A stretch of 26,401 bases of DNA from CAG-390 sp045544735 (GTDB lineage Bacteria > Bacillota > Clostridia > Oscillospirales > CAG-272), in the NCBI GenBank assembly GCA_045544735.1, contig JAZPZM010000146.1, forward strand, positions 1-26,401. Reading direction: 5' to 3'. The first letter of the stretch is position 1, and every line of letters starts with the position of its first letter. The notes beneath the pieces were generated by a model. The model was not told where the DNA came from. It was given only the letters and a program-made list of their open reading frames with translations, and did not search any database. Shown one piece after another: positions 14,196-21,649 of the stretch. A program made the position numbers and the translations under genes.

Positions 14196-16034
14196 ATGAA
14201 TATTAAAAGAACCGATCTGCGTAATATCGCAATTATTGCGCACGTTGACCACGGAAAGACCACTCTCGTTGACGAAATGCTCAAGCAGGGCGGTATCTAC
14301 CGTGAAAATCAGGAAACGGTTACTCGCGTTATGGACTCCGGAGACCTTGAGCGCGAGCGTGGCATCACTATTCTTGCCAAGAATACAGCCGTTCATTACA
14401 ATGACGTTAAGATAAACATTATCGATACCCCCGGTCACGCCGATTTCGGCGGCGAGGTCGAGCGCGTTCTTAAAATGGTAAACGGCGTTATCCTTCTCGT
14501 TGATGCCGCCGAGGGTCCTATGCCTCAGACTCGCTTCGTGCTTCAGCGCGCGCTTGAGCTTAATCACCCCGTTATCGTTGTAATAAATAAGATAGACAAG
14601 CCCGACGCGCGTCTTGAGGAGGTCGAGGAGGAGGTTCTTGAGCTTCTTATTGACCTTAACGCCACCGACGAGCAGCTTGACAGCCCCATGCTCTTCTGCT
14701 CGGGTCGTGCGGGTACGGCTTCTCTCTCGCCCTACGAGCAGGGAACTGACCTCAAGCCGCTGTTTGAAACCATTCTTAATTATATTCCCGCACCCGAGGG
14801 CGATCCCGACGGCGAGCTTCAGCTCCTCGTTTCCTCTATCGACTACAACGAGTACGTTGGTAAGATAGGTATCGGTCGCATCGAGCGCGGCACGCTTAAG
14901 CAGAATCAGGACGTATACATCTGCAACTATCACTCCGAGGAAAAGCCAAAGAGAGTGCGCATAGTTTCGCTTTATCAGATAGACGGTCTGCGCCGTGTTC
15001 CCGTCGAGACGGCGGGCATGGGCGATATCGTATGCTTTGCGGGCGCGGGCGACATCAATATCGGTGATACCGTTACCTCGCTTACCTGCCCCGAACCGCT
15101 TGAGTTCGTCAAGGTCAGCGAGCCGACAATCGAGATGACCTTCTCCGTAAACGACAGCCCCTTTGCGGGCAAGGAGGGCAAGTTCGTTACCTCCCGCCAG
15201 ATCCGCGACAGACTCAACCGCGAGCTTCTTAAGGACGTTTCTCTGCGCGTAAGCGACGGCGAGACCACCGATAACTTCCTCGTTGCGGGCAGAGGAGAGA
15301 TGCACCTTTCCATTCTTATTGAAACGATGCGCCGCGAGGGCTACGAGCTTTGCTGCTCCACTCCCCGCGTGCTTTTCAAGGAGATCGACGGCGTTAAGTG
15401 CGAGCCTATCGAGCGCGTAACCATCGACGTTCCCGAGCAGTACGTCGGCGCGGTCATCGAAAAGCTCGGTCAGCGCAAGGGCGACCTGCTTGAGATGACT
15501 CCCTCGGGCGCGAGAATGCGCATTGAGTATTCCATTCCCACAAGATGTCTTTTCGGATACCGTTCAAAGTTTATGACCGACACGCACGGCGAGGGCATCC
15601 TCAACTCTATTTTTGACGGCTACGAGCCCTATCGCGGCGACGTGCCTATGAGATTTACGGGCTCGCTTATCGCAAGCGAGAACGGCGAGACCACCACCTA
15701 CGGACTTTTCAACTGTCAGGAGCGCGGCAAGATGTTCCTCTCGCCCGGTATGCCCGTATACGAGGGTCAGGTCGTCGGCGAGTGTCCGAAGATGGAGGAT
15801 ATCACGCTCAACCCCTGCAAGAAAAAGCAACTTACTGCAATTCGCTCTGCGGGTGCTGACGAAAAGCTCCTGCTTACTCCCCCCACGGTGTTCAGCCTTG
15901 AGGAAGCTATCGAGTTTATCGGCGAGGACGAGCTTATCGAGGTAACGCCTCAGTCGCTCCGCATCCGCAAGAGGATACTTGACACCGAAACTCGCCTTAA
16001 AGCGCAGAGCAGAGCGAGAAGAGGACTTTCGTAA
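14196..16034 (+). CDS. typA: Ribosome-associated translational GTPase TypA/BipA
   Basis: The 612-residue protein has the translational GTPase motifs: G1 AHVDHGKTT (15-23), G2 ERGITIL (Thr58), G3 DTPGHADFGGEVER (77-90), G4 NKID (131-134) and G5 SGRAG (169-173). The EF-Tu domain II, EF-G-like domains III and V and the TypA-specific C-terminal domain (RSAGADEKLLLTPP to the end) follow, at the usual family length. TypA binds ribosomes and assists 50S assembly and growth under stress. ATG 14196 is chosen because the protein then starts MNIKRTDLRNIAIIAHVDHG, as in relatives; an upstream in-frame ATG at 14112 precedes the TATAAT box and adds non-homologous residues. The ribosome site is weak (GGAAAG). 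Confidence 0.97.
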   Translation: MNIKRTDLRNIAIIAHVDHGKTTLVDEMLKQGGIYRENQETVTRVMDSGDLERERGITILAKNTAVHYNDVKINIIDTPGHADFGGEVERVLKMVNGVILLVDAAEGPMPQTRFVLQRALELNHPVIVVINKIDKPDARLEEVEEEVLELLIDLNATDEQLDSPMLFCSGRAGTASLSPYEQGTDLKPLFETILNYIPAPEGDPDGELQLLVSSIDYNEYVGKIGIGRIERGTLKQNQDVYICNYHSEEKPKRVRIVSLYQIDGLRRVPVETAGMGDIVCFAGAGDINIGDTVTSLTCPEPLEFVKVSEPTIEMTFSVNDSPFAGKEGKFVTSRQIRDRLNRELLKDVSLRVSDGETTDNFLVAGRGEMHLSILIETMRREGYELCCSTPRVLFKEIDGVKCEPIERVTIDVPEQYVGAVIEKLGQRKGDLLEMTPSGARMRIEYSIPTRCLFGYRSKFMTDTHGEGILNSIFDGYEPYRGDVPMRFTGSLIASENGETTTYGLFNCQERGKMFLSPGMPVYEGQVVGECPKMEDITLNPCKKKQLTAIRSAGADEKLLLTPPTVFSLEEAIEFIGEDELIEVTPQSLRIRKRILDTETRLKAQSRARRGLS

Positions 16035-16054
16035 AAACGGCGATGCCGTTTTTA
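16032..16054 (+). terminator. Terminator overlapping the typA stop codon
   Basis: TAAAAACGGC (16032-16041) pairs perfectly with GCCGTTTTTA (16045-16054) around a three-base loop, ending in T5. The first three bases are the typA stop codon. Confidence 0.7.
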
Positions 16055-16056
16055 CA

Positions 16057-16150
16057 ATGAAATCCGTTCCTCCGGAACGGGTGAAATCCGACTTCGTCGG
16101 GTGAAATATTTCGCTACGCGAAATGTGAAATATTTGCCTTGCGGCAAATG
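16057..16150. repeat. Array of four small hairpins joined by GTGAAAT-type linkers
   Basis: Four perfect stems follow one another, each introduced by (G/A)TGAAAT: CCGTTCC/GGAACGG at 16064-16080, CCGAC/GTCGG at 16088-16100, ATTTCGC/GCGAAAT at 16108-16124 and ATTTGCC/GGCAAAT at 16132-16149. Linkers start at 16057, 16081, 16101 and 16125, a period of 20-24 bp. Stem sequences differ while linkers are constant. It lies in the convergent gap between typA and eno. Confidence 0.8.
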
Positions 16151-16158
16151 TTAAGGAA

Positions 16159-16192
16159 AAAATCGGTCAAAGCCGTGGCTTTGACCGATTTT
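16159..16192. terminator. Strong bidirectional terminator between typA and eno
   Basis: AAAATCGGTCAAAGC (16159-16173) pairs perfectly with GCTTTGACCGATTTT (16178-16192) around CGTG, a 15-bp stem bordered by A and T runs on either side. It can stop typA transcripts rightward and eno transcripts leftward. Confidence 0.85.
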
Positions 16193-16204
16193 GTTTTATA
16201 AAAT

Positions 16205-16307
16205 GGGGCTGTTTCAACCGCTTTCTTCATCCTTTTGGACGAAAAAAACGGTCTTTTTTTCTTTACTTATTTTTGTATTTTTGTTCTGCGCTAAATGAGA
16301 GAGCCCC
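16205..16307. mobile_element. MITE-like GGGGCTGT element, short complete copy
   Basis: A 103-bp non-coding element bounded by GGGGCTGTTTCA (16205-16216) and TGAGAGAGCCCC (16296-16307), terminal inverted repeats that agree at 10 of 12 positions. Bases 16217-16296 match 12170-12248 nearly exactly. No clear target duplication flanks it. The end sequence resembles that of transposon-derived elements, but no transposase gene is in the window. It lies between the typA terminator and the eno stop. Confidence 0.65.
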
Positions 16308-16329
16308 TACGTTATATATCGCGCAAAGC

Positions 16330-17634
16330 TTACGCCTCTATTGCGCCGTCGCGCTTTTTTACGGCGAGCGAGCCGTAATGTGCGGCAGAGCCGAGCGTGT
16401 CCTCGATACCAAGCAGGCGGTTGTATTTTGCCACCCTCTCGCTTCTGCACGGTGCGCCCGATTTTATAAACGGCGTGCCGAGAGCCACGGCAAGGTCCGC
16501 TATGGTGCTGTCCTCCGTCTCGCCCGAACGGTGCGACATAATGGTGGCGTAGCCGCTTGCCGCCGCCGTAGTTACGACCTCGACGGTTTCGGAGAGCGTG
16601 CCGACTTGATTCGGCTTTATCAGCACGGCGTTTGCCGCACCGCACTCGATGCCGCGGCGCACTCTTTCGGGATTGGTAACGAAAAGATCGTCACCGACGA
16701 GCATTATCTTTTTGCCGAGTCTGTCGGTCATCGTCTGCCAGCCGTCAAAATCGCGCTGGTCAAGTCCGTCCTCGATAGAGCAGATGGGGTAGCTTGACGA
16801 GAGCCGCTCCCACATATCGCAAAGCTCGTCCGCGCTGCAAGTTCCGCCGCGCTTGGGGAAGCGGTACACGCCCTCGGACTCCGAGAACCACTCACTTGCC
16901 GCCACGTCAAGTGCGATCTTTACCTGCGAGGTGTCAAAACCCGACGAGGTTATAGCCTCGCATATAACGCTAAGCGCTTCCTCGTCGGAGGCAAGGTCGG
17001 GGGCAAAGCCGCCCTCGTCGCCAACGCCGCTTTTAAGTCCGCGCGAGCGCAGTATCGCGCCGAGTGTGTGGTAGATCCGCGCGCCCCATTCAAGCGCCTC
17101 GGTAAAGCTTTCAGCTCCCACGGGAACTACCATAAACTCCTGAATATCAAGATTGTTTGCCGCGTGCGCGCCGCCGTTTAAGATATTGAACATCGGCACG
17201 GGTAGCGTTCTCGCGCTTGCGCCGCCGAGATATCTCCAAAGCGGCATTTTGAAATAGCTTGCCGCCGCGCGCGCCGTTGCAAGGGATACGGCAAGTATCG
17301 CGTTTGCGCCGAGGTGGGATTTGTCGTGAGTGCCGTCAAGCTCGCAAAGTGCCGAGTCGATCTCATTCTGACGCGCGGCGTTCATACCGCGAAGTGCGGC
17401 GCAAATATCGTTGTTTACCGCCTCTACTGCCTTTCTCACGCCCTTACCGTCGTAGCGCTCCTTGTCGCCGTCACGCCTTTCGTGCGCCTCGTACACGCCC
17501 GTGGACGCGCCCGACGGCACGCTTGCCGTGCCAACGCTTCCATCGCTGAGCGTCACGCTCGCCCTGACCGTCGGATTTCCGCGGGAATCAAGTATCTCCC
17601 GCGCGGTGCATTTTTCTATCAAAGGTTTAGTCAT
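16330..17634 (-). CDS. eno: Enolase
   Basis: The 434-residue protein converts 2-phosphoglycerate to phosphoenolpyruvate in glycolysis. It shows the N-terminal AREILDSRGNPTVE-type block, the flexible loop SGASTG (41-46), His156 in NGGAHAANN, Glu207 in GDEGGFAPD, the three magnesium ligands Asp243, Glu288 and Asp315 (ALDVAASE, SIEDGLD, VGDDLFVT), Lys340 in LIKPNQVGTLSETVE, and SHRSGETED at 367-375. Length is normal and no key residue is missing. It stands alone, convergent with typA. An AAAGGACGG site lies slightly far (about 10 bases) upstream; no convincing promoter was found in the gap behind it. Confidence 0.98.
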   Translation of the reverse strand: MTKPLIEKCTAREILDSRGNPTVRASVTLSDGSVGTASVPSGASTGVYEAHERRDGDKERYDGKGVRKAVEAVNNDICAALRGMNAARQNEIDSALCELDGTHDKSHLGANAILAVSLATARAAASYFKMPLWRYLGGASARTLPVPMFNILNGGAHAANNLDIQEFMVVPVGAESFTEALEWGARIYHTLGAILRSRGLKSGVGDEGGFAPDLASDEEALSVICEAITSSGFDTSQVKIALDVAASEWFSESEGVYRFPKRGGTCSADELCDMWERLSSSYPICSIEDGLDQRDFDGWQTMTDRLGKKIMLVGDDLFVTNPERVRRGIECGAANAVLIKPNQVGTLSETVEVVTTAAASGYATIMSHRSGETEDSTIADLAVALGTPFIKSGAPCRSERVAKYNRLLGIEDTLGSAAHYGSLAVKKRDGAIEA

Positions 17635-17813
17635 AGACTTTTTCCGTCCTTTCGGTTTTTAGTTATTATTTACCTGCGGATGGCACGTTATGCAATAAAT
17701 ATCCCCCGATGAAAGTGGATTTCATTTTAGGCTATATTCCATATTACCGACTGTGCACAAATGCACCTTAATATTTGCCTGACATCTATGCAATCGATAC
17801 TTGATGCCCGTAA

Positions 17814-17979
17814 ACGTGTTCGCAAATTAGCCTTCCTCCGAGAGGAAGGGGGACCACGAAGTGGTGGAAGGAGCCTGCGTCTTTATAGAACAAGTGCTTG
17901 TGATATTATGCACGCACTCTCCTTCAGTCTCGCATTCGCTCGACAGCTCCCTCCGCAGGGAGCCTTTGGCGCAAACGTC
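17814..17979. mobile_element. Hairpin-rich MITE-like intergenic element
   Basis: The element of about 165 bp has imperfect inverted ends: the left end reads ACGTGTTCGCAAATTAGCCT and the right end, on the other strand, GACGTTTGCGCCAAAGGCTC. Inside are three clear stems: CCTTCCTC/GAGGAAGG (17831-17849), ACCAC/GTGGT (17853-17865) and GCTCCCT/AGGGAGC (17946-17963). The layout resembles intergenic repeats that I associate with gut Firmicutes (CCTTCCTC...GAAGGGGGACCACGAAGTGG), but I have not verified family membership. It encodes nothing. Confidence 0.6.
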
Positions 17980-18036
17980 ATGAACTTATCTTTTATTTGA
18001 TTTTTTCTCGCATTGCTTTATTTTTCGATATGAAGC

Positions 18037-18066
18037 AAGCGGAAGAAACGTGCGTTTCTTCCGCTT
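18037..18066 (-). terminator. Hairpin after the anti-sigma gene
   Basis: AAGCGGAAGAAAC (18037-18049) pairs perfectly with GTTTCTTCCGCTT (18054-18066), a 13-bp stem a few bases past the gene's stop at 18071. The minus-strand sequence that follows is not a strong T run, so it may be a terminator or a 3' stabilising stem. Confidence 0.55.
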
Positions 18067-18070
18067 ATTG

Positions 18071-19954
18071 TTAAATTTCAAACCATTCAAAACCCTTGTC
18101 GTCCTCAAAGGTCACGCCGTCGATATAGCAATCCTCGCCGTTTGCAAAGAGCTTGACGTACCTTACGTTAAAGCTGTCGATAACGGTGTTTACGATGCAT
18201 TTAAGCTCGGTATCGTTAAGGAGTTTGCCCCACTTAAGTTCAAGCTTTGCCTGCGGTTCGTCCTTGGAGCTAAGCCCCACAGCAAAATACGCAACCTTCA
18301 CTTTACCTTCGGAGAGCTTTTCGATGTATATCTCAAGCACCTCATAAGAGGAATACCCGACGTCCGCGCTTACGCTATCTACCGAGATATTACCATCTTT
18401 TGTGGGAACGTAAAGCGTCATTTCCGATGCGGGCGGCAAAAGGTCCTCGATGGTATCTGCGGGGAAAACGGGCGTAGTGTCGGGCAAGGGATACATAGTT
18501 TCCTCATATCCCCAGCTCGGCGTAGTTTCCTCATATCCCCAGCTCGGCGTAGTTTCGGGCGTGGGAACATACGGATGCGCTGGAGTGGTTTCGGGCGCAT
18601 CCGTTCTGTCCGTGTTTTCCAGCCCAAACGCGCCGTATGGGGCAGGCTCGCCGTTTATCAAAAGTTCTTTTTCCGTCTTGCCCGTGTAATCGTAGATAGA
18701 AACCGTGTCACATCCGTAGGTCTTGATAATAGAATTTACAAGGCATTTGAGCGCAAGGTCGCCAAGCTCCACTCCGTCGCGCATCCAAAGGCGAACTCTT
18801 GCGTTTATCTCGCCCGAAGCAAGCTGACCGAAGGTCACGGAAACGGGCTTTACGTCATCTATCTCGGCAAAGTAGAAGAAATCCGCAACGAAATCTATTC
18901 CGTCGATCTTATGCGCGGACGGATAACGTTCGGGGCGGTAGCCGCCGTCGTGCGGAATGAAATAGTAGCATTCCATAGCATCGGGGGATATTTCGGACAC
19001 GGGCGTGTCAGTATCGTAGCCGATATTGGGAATGGTGCTATCCTCCGGCTCTGGTGGGAGCGTGTCTATTCCCGTTACGATATCGCCCGTCGTTATCACC
19101 GCGTTCTGCGGACGATGCTCCGAAAGCGGAAAGAACGCGTTGCCCTCGGGTGCGGCGATGCCGCCGATATTGATGTTTTTGCCGTTGTAATCAATATTAA
19201 CGAACGAGTTCGCCGTTGAAGTTATAACGGTGTTTACAAGGCATTTATACATAAATTCGTCAGGCTCGCCGCGACCGCTGAGGATCACGTTTGCCACACC
19301 AACACCGGGGTAGTGCGTGACAAGCTCGCCGTTCGTCTCGGTGCGCTCACCCACGCGCTCGGCGCTGTATTCCACGTCAAGCGGATAACCGCAATAATCA
19401 AGGTATTTAGCGAGTATCTCCTCAAACGGAGTGCCGCTTGGCACGCCCGTTATCATAATAGCCTCAAACATGCCGTTATCTTTGGGAACGTACCAATAGA
19501 AGACATTCTCTACCGGGAGGCATTCTTCCCCCTCAACGCTACTATCCGTTTCGACGGGGCGGGGAGGTGTGCCGTCCGCGCTTTGCGTATATTCGGGAAG
19601 CGCGGGCGCTTCGGGGGGCGCGATATCGGGAACGGTGTCGTCTGAGGGTGAATTCATCTCATCACCGTCCGTCTTGCCGCCGAGAAGGTCGCTCCACGAA
19701 AGAACGAGATAGCGTTGCGGTTTCTTGGGTGAGGTGTCAACGGTGCTTGTGTATTCGCCGCCGCTCGGTTCTTCGCTTGGCGCACCCGTCAGCATAAACG
19801 CCGAGCCGATGCCAACCGCCGCCACGAGCGCGATACACGCCGCGGCGATAAGGGGCTTTCGCCAATTTACAAATACGGGCTTTTTCGTCCCGTGTGCCTC
19901 GGAAAGAAGATCGTCCCCGATCTCTCCCATAGCGTCAAAAAACTTCTTTTTCAT
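18071..19954 (-). CDS. Membrane anti-sigma-like protein with three GerMN-like repeats
   Basis: The 627-residue protein starts with a short cytoplasmic part (MKKKFFDAMGEIGDDLLSEA) typical of small anti-sigma domains encoded beside ECF sigma genes, then one membrane span at about 34-56. The extracellular part has three repeats near 150-275, 335-445 and 500-627, each with the GerMN-like signature KC(L/I)VN(T/S)(V/I)I followed by a strand and (N/T)GK or NGE and a glycine turn. Pro/Thr-rich linkers separate them, one carrying TTPSWGYEE twice. The ATG overlaps the sigma-factor stop by four bases (ATGA), which couples the two genes. It probably holds the sigma factor inactive until a wall or surface signal arrives; this role is inferred from position and topology. 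Confidence 0.75.
   Translation of the reverse strand: MKKKFFDAMGEIGDDLLSEAHGTKKPVFVNWRKPLIAAACIALVAAVGIGSAFMLTGAPSEEPSGGEYTSTVDTSPKKPQRYLVLSWSDLLGGKTDGDEMNSPSDDTVPDIAPPEAPALPEYTQSADGTPPRPVETDSSVEGEECLPVENVFYWYVPKDNGMFEAIMITGVPSGTPFEEILAKYLDYCGYPLDVEYSAERVGERTETNGELVTHYPGVGVANVILSGRGEPDEFMYKCLVNTVITSTANSFVNIDYNGKNINIGGIAAPEGNAFFPLSEHRPQNAVITTGDIVTGIDTLPPEPEDSTIPNIGYDTDTPVSEISPDAMECYYFIPHDGGYRPERYPSAHKIDGIDFVADFFYFAEIDDVKPVSVTFGQLASGEINARVRLWMRDGVELGDLALKCLVNSIIKTYGCDTVSIYDYTGKTEKELLINGEPAPYGAFGLENTDRTDAPETTPAHPYVPTPETTPSWGYEETTPSWGYEETMYPLPDTTPVFPADTIEDLLPPASEMTLYVPTKDGNISVDSVSADVGYSSYEVLEIYIEKLSEGKVKVAYFAVGLSSKDEPQAKLELKWGKLLNDTELKCIVNTVIDSFNVRYVKLFANGEDCYIDGVTFEDDKGFEWFEI
18495..18548. repeat. 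27-bp tandem duplication in the anti-sigma linker
   Basis: Two adjacent 27-bp copies (18495-18521 and 18522-18548) differ at one base and encode the doubled peptide TTPSWGYEE. The near identity points to a recent slippage event. Confidence 0.9.
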
Positions 19955-20511
19955 ATCGTATAACCCTCATTTTGCAAATATTTTTTCAGCTTTTCTCTCA
20001 TTCGCGAAAGTATAAGGTAGACGTTAGCCTCGCTTATCTCCTTCGCCGCCGCGATGTCGGGTACGGACTCAAAATAAAAGTATCTGCACACGAATATCGC
20101 TCTGTCGCGGCTCGACTGCGTAAGCAGGAAGCGGCGAAGATGTGCCGCAAGCTCCTTTGCACAAACGCCTTCGTCAAGTGAAGCACCGTCGGAAATAAAA
20201 TCCTCCACCTCCGAGAGCGCAACGGTCATCTCACCGCCGCCGCGCTTTTCGCTTTTGGCGGCAAAATAGCGGTTGAGCGCAAGATTTCTCGTTATCTTCG
20301 CAAGAAAGAGCTTAAGCTCACGCGGACGTTCGGGCGGAATGGCGTTCCACGCGCGAAGATACGTGTCGTTCACGCATTCCTCCGCGTCGGAAGGATTGCC
20401 CAAAATATTATTGGCGACCGTATGGCAGTATTTGCCGTAGCGTTTAGCCGTTTCATTTATCGCTTTTTCATCTCTGGCAAAATAAAGCTCTATTATCTCG
20501 TTATCCTTCAT
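19951..20511 (-). CDS. ECF-like RNA polymerase sigma factor
   Basis: The 186-residue product has sigma region 2 (about 5-75: YFARDEKAINETAKRYGKYCHTVANNILG, then DAEECVNDTYLRAWNAIPP, the core-binding and -10 segment) and region 4 (about 125-180: RDRAIFVCRYFYFESVPDIA, then EISEANVYLILSRMREKLKKYL, the -35 helix-turn-helix). No region 1 or 3 is present, as in ECF factors. ATG 20511 is preferred over the upstream in-frame ATG at 20547 because a perfect AGGAGG lies seven bases before it. It directs transcription in response to an outside signal and overlaps the anti-sigma-like gene, the classical arrangement. Its regulon is unknown. Confidence 0.92.
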   Translation of the reverse strand: MKDNEIIELYFARDEKAINETAKRYGKYCHTVANNILGNPSDAEECVNDTYLRAWNAIPPERPRELKLFLAKITRNLALNRYFAAKSEKRGGGEMTVALSEVEDFISDGASLDEGVCAKELAAHLRRFLLTQSSRDRAIFVCRYFYFESVPDIAAAKEISEANVYLILSRMREKLKKYLQNEGYTI

Positions 20512-20550
20512 AGCCTTCCTCCTTTCCCGAACTAAAAGCGCTTTCATCTA

Positions 20551-20576
20551 TATAGACCGCAAAATTTTGGGTTTCT
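20551..20576 (-). promoter_or_regulatory. Possible self-recognised ECF promoter of the sigma operon
   Basis: On the minus strand AGAAAC (20576-20571) is followed after 16 bases by TATA (20554-20551). The AAC-containing -35 and 16-base spacing resemble ECF promoters such as TGAAAC-N16-CGTA, but the -10 differs. Autoregulation is usual for such operons; the call is weak. Confidence 0.25.
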
Positions 20577-20589
20577 ATCACGTTTTTCA

Positions 20590-20618
20590 AAAAAACTGCC
20601 CGCGCCGAGCAGTTTTTT
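20590..20618 (-). terminator. Terminator of the nucleoside-salvage operon
   Basis: AAAAAACTGC (20590-20599) pairs with GCAGTTTTTT (20609-20618), and the inner bases extend the stem with G-C and G-U pairs around a three-base loop. The stem ends in T6 on either strand. It lies 8 bp past the stop of the membrane-protein gene and before the sigma gene. Confidence 0.8.
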
Positions 20619-20625
20619 CATTATT

Positions 20626-21246
20626 TTAATATTTTTCCCACATATCGAGCTGATGCTCGCGCTCCGCCTTGCGCGTGAGGGCAAAAAGTGCCGCGTCTAC
20701 GGCGAACAGCAGTAGCACCGCCACCGTGCCCGCGTACGCTCCGCCGCCGAGGGCAAATTTCGTTTCATACCCAAACCAAGTAACGTAATACGAATATATA
20801 AGGTGGGGAAACAGCGTTACGCCAAGCGGCAAAAGCGTGCAGAATGGCACTATGAAAAAGCGCGGAAACACAAAGCCGAGCCAGACCTTTGCGCGATTTG
20901 CACCGTGACTCTTGGGTGGTAGGGAAAGTGCGCGAAGTGACGTTACGGCAAGATACAGAGATATCACGACCGAAAGCACGGCGAAGATATAAAACACCGC
21001 CACGGCTACCCTTACGTCCTCAAGAAAGAGTCTGCTGACTCCGTCGAGCTTTACGCCCTCGTTTTTCGCGAGCGTGCTTCCCATATCGGAAAGAAGCTCA
21101 AGCGCGGATATTGCGCCCTTGTCCGCGCCGTCAACGGTGAAGCGCACAAGCGGCAAAAACGAGAAAACGAGTGCCAAAATTGCGGCTATCAGCGGCAAAG
21201 CGAGCTTTAGTGCCACCGCCGTTTTTACTATTTTTTTATTGTTCAT
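20626..21246 (-). CDS. Hypothetical four-span membrane protein
   Basis: The 206-residue product has hydrophobic spans near 14-36, 78-101, 129-153 and 168-190, with an extracytoplasmic loop of about 40 residues between the first two. I recognise no family. It overlaps the end of cdd by 11 bases and is the last gene before the operon terminator, so it is co-transcribed with the nucleoside genes. The ribosome site is poor (AGAAAG), consistent with coupled translation. Function cannot be inferred beyond membrane location. Confidence 0.75.
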   Translation of the reverse strand: MNNKKIVKTAVALKLALPLIAAILALVFSFLPLVRFTVDGADKGAISALELLSDMGSTLAKNEGVKLDGVSRLFLEDVRVAVAVFYIFAVLSVVISLYLAVTSLRALSLPPKSHGANRAKVWLGFVFPRFFIVPFCTLLPLGVTLFPHLIYSYYVTWFGYETKFALGGGAYAGTVAVLLLFAVDAALFALTRKAEREHQLDMWEKY

Positions 21247-21649
21247 TTTTCAAGCTTTCTTTATTAAATGCAAGCGGAAGCAGCTCACCGAGGGTATGTG
21301 CGCTGACTGTCTTGCCGTCGGTAAGCAGTATTTTGAAGTCGGGGGGGCAAAACTCCGCCATCACCTGACGGCAGATGCCGCAGGGTGCGCATTCGGCGGT
21401 AATTTTGCCGCCGTTGCCGCCGACTACGGCAAGCGCCGTAAAATCGCGCTCGCCCTCAAATACGGCATTGGAAAACGCGACGCGCTCGGCGCAGACCGTC
21501 GCGCCGTATGAGGCGGACTCGATATTCGCGCCGCAAAACAGCTTGCCGTCGGCGCAAAGGAGCGCCGCACCGACGTAAAAGTGCGAATAGGGCGCATACG
21601 CCCTTGCCATTGCCGCCCTTGCGGCTTCTATTAACGCTTCATTCGTCAT
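21236..21649 (-). CDS. cdd: Cytidine deaminase
   Basis: The 137-residue protein has the zinc and catalytic motif VCAERVAF (Cys53, Glu55) and PCGICRQ (Cys90, Cys93), together with GANIESASYG, which binds the ribose. This is the homotetrameric Bacillus-type enzyme with three cysteine ligands. It deaminates cytidine and deoxycytidine to the uridine forms. ATG 21649 is chosen over an upstream in-frame start at 21742: it has GGAG seven bases upstream and gives the usual family length. It overlaps the deoB stop by 11 bases. Confidence 0.96.
   Translation of the reverse strand: MTNEALIEAARAAMARAYAPYSHFYVGAALLCADGKLFCGANIESASYGATVCAERVAFSNAVFEGERDFTALAVVGGNGGKITAECAPCGICRQVMAEFCPPDFKILLTDGKTVSAHTLGELLPLAFNKESLKNEQ

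Larger units (their letters stand above)
17635..18070. other. Gene-free region upstream of eno
   Basis: Bases 17635-17813 are AT-rich and should hold the eno promoter and leader, but I find only weak -35/-10 candidates. Bases 17814-17979 are a MITE-like repeat, and 18037-18066 is the hairpin after the anti-sigma gene. No open frame with a ribosome site is present. Confidence 0.6.

Noticed and set aside
14145..15305. Open frame of 386 codons opposite typA
   Set aside because: Antisense to a conserved GTPase; composition reflects the complementary codons.
16057..16150. CRISPR array
   Set aside because: The regular 20-24-bp spacing looks similar, but the constant part is only seven bases and the variable parts are self-complementary, unlike spacers.
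17635..17813. Promoter of eno (TTGTGC...TATAGC and similar)
   Set aside because: All candidates match the consensus at only about half of the positions, so none is listed.
18050..19219. Open frame of 389 codons opposite the anti-sigma gene
   Set aside because: Runs through the hairpin at 18037-18066 region and has no conserved motif or ribosome site; the minus-strand gene has a membrane span and repeats.
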